A stretch of DNA of 8,986 nucleotides from positions 398-9,383 of the forward strand of contig DKIT01000201.1 of the NCBI GenBank assembly GCA_002454415.1, read 5' to 3'. Positions 1 to 5,067 of this stretch are shown one piece after another. This stretch comes from Sphingobacterium sp. UBA6711 (GTDB lineage Bacteria; Bacteroidota; Bacteroidia; Sphingobacteriales; Sphingobacteriaceae). Every line of letters starts with the position of its first letter. The first letter of the stretch is position 1. Under the pieces are notes generated by a model. The model was not told the DNA's origin. It saw only the letters and a list, made by a program, of their open reading frames with translations, and made no database searches. The translations under genes were made by a program, and so were the position numbers.

Positions 1-2
1 GA

Positions 3-1055
3 AATTATAATATACGTGTCTATACCGGCGATGATTATGGAACATCAGATATCGCAATCCGGGCAGAAAATAGATGCATGATGGTAAATCGTATGCAGAC
101 TGAAACGGGCAAACATGCGCATATCGATTTCACTGTAAATGTTCGGGACAGCCTGATCGGTTCCGAACATAGAAAGGTGGCCCTTAAACCCCGTGAACGC
201 AGCTACCTGAACTGGGATCATAAGCTGACACTGGAATTCAATAGCAAGGAACCAAAGGTAAATGCAATTGAGATTGTACCTGCCGACCCTACTACTGTCT
301 CCGTTTTTTTAGCAGGCAATTCAACGGTTGTCGATGGACCTCGCGAACCGTTTACGGCCTGGGGGCAGATGTTCCCCTATTTCTTTAATCCGCAGGATGT
401 TGCAATCGTTAATCTCGCTGAATCAGGAGAAACGTTGAGTAGTTTTATTGGTGAAAAACGGCTAGCAAAAATCCTGAGTATGATGAAAAAAGGAGACTAC
501 GCATTCGTGGAGTTTGGGCACAACGATCAAAAACAGACCGGTCTAAATATTGGGGCTTTTACTTCTTACAAACGCGATTTGGAATACTTCATTGCCGAAG
601 TTAGGAAGAAAGGCGGCATACCAGTACTGGTGACATCCGTGCAAAGACGGAAGTTCGAAAATGGAAAAATTGTACATACATTGGGGGACTATCCGGAAGC
701 CGTGCGTCGCACGGCTAAAGAAAAGGGAACTTATCTGATCGATTTAAACAATATGAGTAAGATCCTGTTCGAATCAATGGGTAAAGATAGTTCAGTTATG
801 GCATTCGCCCATTTTCCGGCAAACCGTTATCCCGGCCGTGACAAACCTATCCAGGATGATACGCATTTCAGGCCATTTGGAGCCTTCGAGATTGCTAAAT
901 TGATGGTAAGGGGCATTCGTGATGAAAAACTACCGTTAGCGCACTTTATAAAAAAGGAGGAAGCTGGCCTAGACCCGACGATGCCCGATAAATATGAAAG
1001 CTTTTACTGGCCCGAAAGTTCGGGTAAAGATGCGACAAAGCCGGAAGGTAATTAA
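3..1055 (+). CDS. Rhamnogalacturonan acetylesterase-like GDSL/SGNH hydrolase (CE12), 5'-truncated
   Basis: The reading frame is open to the left edge, so the ATG at 78 is internal and the true start lies outside the window; 350 residues are visible. Numbering from nt 3, residues 1 to about 95 look like the beta-rich N-terminal domain that precedes the catalytic domain in many Bacteroidota CE12 enzymes. SGNH blocks follow in order: block I AGNST with the nucleophile Ser107, block II ESG with Gly142, block III GHND with Asn174, and block V DDTH with Asp285 and His288. By family, such enzymes remove acetyl groups from rhamnogalacturonan I during pectin breakdown, outside the cytoplasm; the signal peptide would be in the missing part. 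Block I has Asn where the classical motif has Asp (GDS), a variant I recall as common in Bacteroidota members. The acidic, polar C-terminus is followed by a hairpin terminator. Family confidence is high; the exact substrate is inferred. Confidence 0.88.
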   Translation, partial: NYNIRVYTGDDYGTSDIAIRAENRCMMVNRMQTETGKHAHIDFTVNVRDSLIGSEHRKVALKPRERSYLNWDHKLTLEFNSKEPKVNAIEIVPADPTTVSVFLAGNSTVVDGPREPFTAWGQMFPYFFNPQDVAIVNLAESGETLSSFIGEKRLAKILSMMKKGDYAFVEFGHNDQKQTGLNIGAFTSYKRDLEYFIAEVRKKGGIPVLVTSVQRRKFENGKIVHTLGDYPEAVRRTAKEKGTYLIDLNNMSKILFESMGKDSSVMAFAHFPANRYPGRDKPIQDDTHFRPFGAFEIAKLMVRGIRDEKLPLAHFIKKEEAGLDPTMPDKYESFYWPESSGKDATKPEGN

Positions 1056-1107
1056 TGAGAATTCATTTCCTTACCCCATTCTACTTTATCTTTTTTGTTC
1101 ACAAAAG

Positions 1108-1135
1108 GAAAAGCTAATCGTAAGGTTAGCTTTTC
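1108..1135 (+). terminator. Rho-independent-like terminator after the CE12 esterase gene
   Basis: A 12-bp stem (1108-1119 with 1124-1135, one T-G wobble) closes on a GTAA, GNRA-type, tetraloop. The 3' arm supplies its own TTTT run, followed by a T-rich stretch. It starts 52 nt after the stop codon. The A-rich 5' arm means it could also work on the minus strand. Confidence 0.75.
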
Positions 1136-1562
1136 GTGTTTAGAGCTAAGTCCTATCAGCGAATTAAAAAATACCAACGAGTACCCGAACTGCCTGAAAA
1201 GCCTTGTTTTCAGTGATTTTTGAATTAAAATTCTAATAACTTTGTATAACAAAGTTGAAAAATTCATGAGGGGGCGGATATTACTATTTATCATCCATCT
1301 CTACAGAAATTCAACCCTCTTTTTATTGCCTATCGGGGCGACTTAGACAAAGAAATATATGTCGGTCTTAATGGAATAGAATATAATATTCAAGAATAGA
1401 GACATAGTATATAGCACATTAAAGAATATCCAATATGGAGATCACCTTAAACAGATGAAACGAAAGATGATGTACCAAAAAAGCTAGCTTCATTTTGCTA
1501 ACTTTGACCTTGATAGATAGATAAAGCATATCATCCAGTAAAACTTCATTTTTCAAACAACT
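1136..1562. other. Gene-poor intergenic stretch with an inverted repeat and possible coding remnants
   Basis: No convincing gene is visible. It contains a perfect 7-bp inverted repeat, AACTTTG-N5-CAAAGTT at 1238-1256, whose left arm overlaps a TAACTTTG sequence like a -7 element. It also has two short open stretches in different frames (1259-1399 without a start codon, then 1380-1488) whose translations look somewhat protein-like and may be remnants of a decayed gene, a GATA triplet repeat at 1512-1523, and the likely promoter of the downstream regulator. Long minus-strand open frames here cross the terminator or the regulator start and are not supported. Confidence 0.5.
1481..1506 (+). promoter_or_regulatory. 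Probable promoter of the Crp-like regulator with overlapping palindrome
   Basis: TAACTTTG at 1499-1506 matches the Bacteroidota -7 consensus TAnnTTTG. No clear TTTG is found about 19 bp upstream. A perfect 10-bp palindrome, AAGCTAGCTT, sits at 1481-1490 in the spacer region, a position where a repressor or autoregulator could act. Transcription would begin near 1511, leaving a leader of about 50 nt. Confidence 0.45.
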
Positions 1563-2138
1563 ATGATAGAAAAACTTATTTCCGAGATGAATGCATATCA
1601 TGTGCTTAGTGCGGAAACAATAGAAGTCTTAAAATCAATTTTTCAAGTCAGACATTTCCGCAAAAATGACTTGATTCTACGGGCGGGGGAATATGCGAAA
1701 TACTATTATTTCGTTTACGAGGGATTATTGGGCTATTATAAACTTGATTATCAGGGTGATATTATTTATAAATTGTTTTTTCAAGAAAATAGCTTTTGTG
1801 CTTCCACCGCAGCCATCATAACGGACCAACCAAGTTCTTTCAACATCATCGCTTTAGAAGATGCCGCATTAATTCAATACCCAGCCAAGACCTTTCGCGA
1901 ACTTGTCAACAAACACCACGATTTAGCGCTTTTTCAAATCGCTTATCTGGAGCAAAATTGGGTGGTAAAAAAAGAACCTCTAGAAATCGGCCTTAAATGG
2001 CAATCCGCTAAAGAGCGCTATCTTGAGCTCTATAAAAATCAGCATCTTTTCAAACGCCTGAAGCAACATCACATTGCTTCCTATCTGGGCGTTACGCCAA
2101 CTCAATTGAGCCGTATCCGTAAAGAATTAAAATCATAA
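1563..2138 (+). CDS. Crp/Fnr-family transcriptional regulator
   Basis: This is a 191-residue protein with the Crp/Fnr layout: an N-terminal cyclic-nucleotide-binding-like beta-barrel (about residues 20-115), a connecting helix, and a C-terminal winged helix-turn-helix whose recognition segment is near residues 168-190 (HHIASYLGVTPTQLSRIRKEL). The phosphate-binding cassette that contacts cAMP in Crp is not recognisable: the region around residues 76-100 lacks the usual GE and RxA signature. It therefore probably senses something other than cAMP, or acts without a ligand. No Fnr-type cysteine cluster is visible; I see only Cys79. The start is the first ATG of the frame and follows a plausible promoter. 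A secreted hydrolase and a permease gene follow on the same strand 75 nt downstream, which makes them candidate targets. Short Crp-like proteins of this type are numerous in Bacteroidota and mostly uncharacterised. Confidence 0.85.
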   Translation: MIEKLISEMNAYHVLSAETIEVLKSIFQVRHFRKNDLILRAGEYAKYYYFVYEGLLGYYKLDYQGDIIYKLFFQENSFCASTAAIITDQPSSFNIIALEDAALIQYPAKTFRELVNKHHDLALFQIAYLEQNWVVKKEPLEIGLKWQSAKERYLELYKNQHLFKRLKQHHIASYLGVTPTQLSRIRKELKS

Positions 2139-2180
2139 TTCCATCAACATTTGTACATGTTTTTATGCATTATACTTAAG

Positions 2181-2206
2181 AAGTTTGTCCTATAAAAGAC
2201 AAATTT
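2181..2206 (+). promoter_or_regulatory. TTTGTC-N8-GACAAA dyad before the esterase start
   Basis: Perfect 6-bp arms at 2184-2189 and 2198-2203 flank an 8-nt AT-rich spacer. In RNA the stem could reach 9 bp (2181-2206, one G-U). It is followed by a T run (2204-2208) and then the ATG at 2214. It could be an operator for the adjacent Crp-like regulator, since dimeric Crp-family proteins bind such dyads, or a weak terminator/attenuator between the regulator and the esterase gene. Confidence 0.4.
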
Positions 2207-2213
2207 TTAAGAT

Positions 2214-3032
2214 ATGAAAACAATATTAACAGTCATTTTTTCAACCCTTATCCTTCCGCTTGTGGCACAATATGTTGCTAAAACAACAATTTATAGTGCC
2301 AAAATGAAAAAAAATATTGAAACCATTATAATTACACCCGATATACATGTAGGAGTAAATTATAAAACAGTATATATTCTCCATGGTTACAGTGGAAACC
2401 CAGAGCGAACAGTACAAGAGGACATTCCGAACCTGGTTGATAAAGCAAAAGTATTCCAGACTATATATGTTCTCCCAAACGGGAACTTCAATTCGTGGTA
2501 CGTCGATAGTCCGGTAGATTCAAGTTCACAATACTCAACATTTATAGGCCGCGAACTAGTAGAGTACATAGACCGCAATTATCCCACTCAACCCAGTAGG
2601 AATGCGCGGGGGATACTCGGATGGAGCATGGGTGGCTATGGCGCCCTTCATATCGGCGTGGCCTACCCGCAAACATTTTCTATTATCGGAAGTTCCTGCG
2701 GTGCCATTGATTTCAACCGTTTCGGAAATGCTTATCACGCTTATCAGGTAGATAAAGTTCTTGGTGCCTTCAAGGATCTCGACGCGAGAGATCGTATCTA
2801 TGACAATGAGGATAAAATGAAGACCAACAATCAACATTATATTCTTGACTGTGGGACAGAAGACCAACAAATGCTGGAAATGAACCGTACATTTCATCAT
2901 CAATTAACAAGTAAAAACATAGAACATCTTTATATCGAATCAAAAGGTGGTCATGACAAAGCCTACTGGAGCAAATCACTAAATCATCAATTAGCTTTAT
3001 TTCAAAATTATTTTCAAAATGAAAGACTATAG
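2214..3032 (+). CDS. Secreted esterase-D-type alpha/beta hydrolase
   Basis: The 272-residue protein belongs to the putative esterase group (PF00756-like: S-formylglutathione hydrolase, tributyrin esterase, mycolyltransferase relatives). An N-terminal hydrophobic stretch (residues 4-18, ending VAQ) reads as a signal peptide, so the enzyme is likely periplasmic or exported. The oxyanion-side HGYSG is at residues 57-61. The nucleophile elbow GWSMGG puts Ser138 in place, Asp217 lies in a CGTED motif, and His247 lies in GGHD; together they make a full catalytic triad. Trp precedes the nucleophile where S-formylglutathione hydrolases have His, and the signal peptide also argues against that cytosolic detoxification role. 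It more likely cleaves an acyl or carbohydrate ester. Its 3' end overlaps the downstream transporter gene by 14 nt, so the two are translated from one message. The true substrate is unknown. Confidence 0.85.
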   Translation: MKTILTVIFSTLILPLVAQYVAKTTIYSAKMKKNIETIIITPDIHVGVNYKTVYILHGYSGNPERTVQEDIPNLVDKAKVFQTIYVLPNGNFNSWYVDSPVDSSSQYSTFIGRELVEYIDRNYPTQPSRNARGILGWSMGGYGALHIGVAYPQTFSIIGSSCGAIDFNRFGNAYHAYQVDKVLGAFKDLDARDRIYDNEDKMKTNNQHYILDCGTEDQQMLEMNRTFHHQLTSKNIEHLYIESKGGHDKAYWSKSLNHQLALFQNYFQNERL

Positions 3033-3894
3033 ATCCACTCTATATGTCGCTGGAGGGGCATGCAGCTATGGCTTGCTGGCGACCTTTGTGAAATATGCAA
3101 ACCAACTGGGCATACACACAAGCGTATTAACCTTTTTACAGTTTATGCTAGGTTTTCTATTTTTATTGGCCTTTAATCTCGTATCAAGGATTCAAAAAAA
3201 GGAAAATATAGTAATCGGGATTTCCTCAAAATTAAAATTAACAGCCTGGGGTACCTCGTTAGGACTTACGACAACACTTTATTATCTCGCTATACAGTAC
3301 ATTCCCGTATCGGTAGGTATTATCCTACTCATGCAATCTATTTGGATAAGTTTAGTCGCAGAAGCAGTACTCTTGAAAAAATTTCCCTCAAAGGGTAAGA
3401 TCACGGGTGTTGTTATTGTATTATTAGGTACAATCCTGGCAACTAACCTCTTTCAACAGGACAACAATCTTAACTACAAAGGCATATTACTGGGCTTCGG
3501 AGCGGGTATAAGTTATGCAATGGCTATTTACGCATCAAGTACAGTGGAAAAACAATTACCCAGTTCAGTCAGAAGTCAGTTCTTGGTCTTTGGTGGCCTA
3601 ATGCTCATCATCGCATGCTGGAATGTGACTATCATTCCACACTTACATGCCAACGCACTACCATGGGGGATATTGATTGCTGTTTTTGGGACGATTTTAC
3701 CTCCTTTACTTTTTACAAAAGGAATTCCAAAAACGGGAATAGCCATGGGAAATATCATCTCAAGTCTAGAAATCCCAATTTCTACACTATCTGCCATGCT
3801 TATATTGCGAGAAGTCGTTTCAGGATTTCAATGGTTGGGAATACTTCTCATTCTAACTGCTGTTATTATAATTAACGTAAGAACGGAGCCTTAG
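3019..3894 (+). CDS. EamA/DMT-family permease
   Basis: The 291-residue, very hydrophobic protein fits the ten-helix drug/metabolite transporter fold: two EamA repeats, about residues 8-143 and 153-288, each with five predicted membrane segments. Characteristic features are the short basic loop (KKFPSKGKITG, about 120-130) before the last helix of repeat one and the corresponding LxxREVVSGFQWLG segment (about 261-274) in repeat two. Such inner-membrane carriers export amino acids, nucleotides or other small metabolites; nothing here indicates the substrate. The ATG lies inside the end of the hydrolase gene in another frame (14-nt overlap), and the next Met is 43 residues in, after the first helix, so this start is well supported. 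Coupled translation with the hydrolase suggests shared regulation, perhaps by the Crp-like protein upstream. Confidence 0.88.
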   Translation: MKDYRSTLYVAGGACSYGLLATFVKYANQLGIHTSVLTFLQFMLGFLFLLAFNLVSRIQKKENIVIGISSKLKLTAWGTSLGLTTTLYYLAIQYIPVSVGIILLMQSIWISLVAEAVLLKKFPSKGKITGVVIVLLGTILATNLFQQDNNLNYKGILLGFGAGISYAMAIYASSTVEKQLPSSVRSQFLVFGGLMLIIACWNVTIIPHLHANALPWGILIAVFGTILPPLLFTKGIPKTGIAMGNIISSLEIPISTLSAMLILREVVSGFQWLGILLILTAVIIINVRTEP

Positions 3895-3979
3895 TTAGGA
3901 TTTTTTTTAAACAAGCAGATACTATCTTCACCATGAAACGAAGAAGGATGGAAACAGGATAATCAGTTCAAAACGCCAT

Positions 3980-4021
3980 AAAAAAAGCTTAGCATTCGGT
4001 CGGGCGACCTGCTAAGCTTTT
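3980..4021 (-). terminator. Strong hairpin terminator, best on the minus strand
   Basis: A 12-bp stem (3983-3994 with 4010-4021) continues, after a 3-nt bulge, into a 4-bp GGTC/GACC stem with a 4-nt loop. On the minus strand the stem leads into a run of seven Ts (3980-3986, interrupted by nothing), as expected for intrinsic termination. On the plus strand the tail is weaker (TTTTATAAAT), but it may still terminate the permease transcript about 90 nt after that gene. Confidence 0.7.
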
Positions 4022-4059
4022 ATAAATACCTCCTTGTAAGAGGCAATCAACCTAAACCT
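3980..4059 (-). ncRNA. Candidate small RNA of about 80 nt
   Basis: On the minus strand a perfect Bacteroidota promoter (4064-4094) predicts a start near 4059, and a strong terminator ends near 3980. Between them the RNA would begin GGTTTAGGTTG and form two hairpins. Hairpin 1 pairs 4038-4043 with 4029-4034, extendable by a G-U and a U-A pair, around an ACA loop. Hairpin 2 is the terminator. No ORF with a credible start is present, so a structured or regulatory RNA is the best reading. I do not recognise the family. The calls for promoter and terminator are direct sequence matches; the transcript itself is inferred. Confidence 0.5.
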
Positions 4060-4063
4060 ATGA

Positions 4064-4094
4064 CAAAGATAGTGCTTCAAATGATATAAACAAA
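4064..4094 (-). promoter_or_regulatory. Perfect Bacteroidota-type promoter, minus strand
   Basis: Read on the minus strand, TTTG (4094-4091) is followed by exactly 19 nt and then TATCTTTG (4071-4064), matching the -33 TTTG and -7 TAnnTTTG consensus at the canonical spacing. It points away from ribE and towards the terminator at 3980-4021, with no protein gene in between, and so defines the candidate small RNA. Confidence 0.6.
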
Positions 4095-4375
4095 AATTTT
4101 GTAATATTTTTTTTCAACTCCCATAAATTTGTTTTGGCATAGCCATCACAAAAGGATTAGTAAGTGTACAATCTACACTGCAATCTTTTTGCAATTTGCT
4201 TAATCTCATTTTTTGCAATTTTCTTACCTGCATCCCCTTCTTACGGTATTTAACCGCAGCATTATTTAAAATCAAGCCGAAAGAACCATAGCAATCCTTA
4301 GATATTTGACGGTCATTGTTTCGTCGTAATTCCCGCTCTTACCATCAACAGTGAATATTTCATTTGATTATTTAG
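4095..4375. other. Intergenic stretch upstream of ribE
   Basis: About 280 nt between the minus-strand promoter and the ribE promoter. No FMN riboswitch signature is recognisable. The only structured items are two TTTTTGCAATTT direct repeats (4186-4197 and 4210-4221) inside a minus-strand small ORF at 4114-4233. The GTG at 4351, in frame with ribE, lies upstream of the probable transcription start and is not considered a start. Confidence 0.5.
4114..4233 (-). CDS. Possible small ORF, 39 aa, unknown
   Basis: An ATG-started frame of 39 residues. The purine-rich AAGAAGGGG immediately precedes the ATG, and the same frame stays open for about 35 further codons upstream. The peptide has a basic N-terminal half with a repeated RKLQK/SKLQK element, then a segment with DCSVDC, several Ser/Thr and a hydrophobic stretch. 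The shape recalls leader-plus-core peptides of ribosomally made natural products, but no modifying enzyme gene is in the window and no promoter match was found upstream. It may equally be a chance frame or a fragment of a decayed gene. Confidence 0.2.
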   Translation of the reverse strand: MQVRKLQKMRLSKLQKDCSVDCTLTNPFVMAMPKQIYGS

Positions 4376-4383
4376 TACCTTTG
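4376..4383 (+). promoter_or_regulatory. Probable -7 element of ribE
   Basis: TACCTTTG matches the Bacteroidota -7 consensus TAnnTTTG and ends 21 nt before the ribE ATG at 4405. The -33 TTTG at proper spacing is lacking; a TTTG at 4363-4366 is too close. The expected start of transcription, near 4388, supports ATG 4405 over the upstream in-frame GTG. Confidence 0.45.
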
Positions 4384-4404
4384 AATCAATCAAAAAAAAT
4401 TATC

Positions 4405-4995
4405 ATGTTTACTGGAATCATAGAAACCTTAGGAAAAATAGAAAATATCGAGCAGGAAAAAAGTAACATCCATTTTTACGTTAGTTCCCCTATTTCCAAT
4501 GAACTTAAAATAGACCAGAGCATAAGCCATAATGGTGTTTGTCTTACAGTCGTCGGATTAAACGATAGCGTGCATAAAGTCACAGCAATTGATGAAACCC
4601 TGCAAAAAACAAATCTCGGCCAGTTAAAAGTGGGCGATCTGGTTAATCTGGAACGTTGCACTTTAGCAGGAGGAAGATTCGACGGTCATATTGTTCAAGG
4701 ACATGTTGATCAGACAGCCACATGCATAGCGAAAAAGGATGAAAATGGTAGCTTTATTTTTACTTTTCAATACGATGCATCCAAACAAAATATCACTGTC
4801 GAAAAGGGTTCCATTACCGTAAATGGAATTAGCTTGACGGTCGTCGATTCTAAAGACGATCAGTTTTCGGTTGCAATTATACCTTACACACTTGAGCACA
4901 CAAACTTACAACAGGTGGAAATTGGAACAACTATCAATCTTGAATTTGACATTATTGGAAAATATGTCACAAAAATTATGGCCTTGCGCGGCTAA
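4405..4995 (+). CDS. ribE: Riboflavin synthase, alpha subunit
   Basis: The 196-residue protein begins MFTGIIE, the conserved N-terminus of riboflavin synthase, which contributes to the active site; this fixes the start at 4405 although the frame extends upstream to a GTG at 4351. Two lumazine-binding barrel repeats are visible (about 1-97 and 98-186), each with a matching NGxxLTV motif (residues 43-49 and 140-146). The GGRFDGHIVQGHVD segment carries His95 and His100, and Ser41 and Cys46 lie at the positions of the active-site Ser and Cys of the E. coli enzyme. It catalyses dismutation of two 6,7-dimethyl-8-ribityllumazines to riboflavin, the last step of the pathway, as a cytosolic trimer. 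Other rib genes are not adjacent, which is usual in Bacteroidota. A hairpin follows 10 nt after the stop. Confidence 0.97.
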   Translation: MFTGIIETLGKIENIEQEKSNIHFYVSSPISNELKIDQSISHNGVCLTVVGLNDSVHKVTAIDETLQKTNLGQLKVGDLVNLERCTLAGGRFDGHIVQGHVDQTATCIAKKDENGSFIFTFQYDASKQNITVEKGSITVNGISLTVVDSKDDQFSVAIIPYTLEHTNLQQVEIGTTINLEFDIIGKYVTKIMALRG

Positions 4996-5005
4996 GAAAA
5001 TTCAG

Positions 5006-5044
5006 TAAGCTTTCTTTGGTCTAAGTCTGACGAAAGAAAGCTTA
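5006..5044. terminator. Hairpin between convergent ribE and ClC genes
   Basis: A perfect 12-bp stem (5006-5017 with 5033-5044) continues, past a G-G mismatch, into 3 bp and a 7-nt loop. It fills the 72-nt gap between two convergent genes. Neither side has a long T run directly after the stem, but the arms contain CTTTCTTT and AAAGAAAG, so it probably serves both transcripts. Confidence 0.65.
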
Positions 5045-5067
5045 TCTCAACGAGTAAACCCCTTGAT

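Noticed and set aside
78..80. ATG at 78 as start of the esterase gene
   Set aside because: The frame is open upstream to the window edge with continuing domain-like sequence, so this Met is internal.
1052..1294. 80-codon minus-strand open frame after the CE12 gene
   Set aside because: It runs through the strong terminator hairpin and an inverted repeat, has no promoter or family resemblance, and its composition looks like antisense AT-rich DNA.
1512..1523. GATA triplet tandem repeat
   Set aside because: Only three units in an AT-rich leader; too short to suggest phase variation.
1419..1601. 60-codon minus-strand open frame
   Set aside because: It overlaps the promoter and start of the Crp-like regulator and has no recognisable protein features.
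3983..4021. Hairpin as an insertion-sequence end or attachment site
   Set aside because: There is no transposase, matching second end or target duplication nearby; the T tail explains it as a terminator.
4351..4404. GTG-started N-terminal extension of ribE (18 residues)
   Set aside because: The conserved MFTGI start of riboflavin synthase is at 4405, and the likely promoter lies inside the extension.
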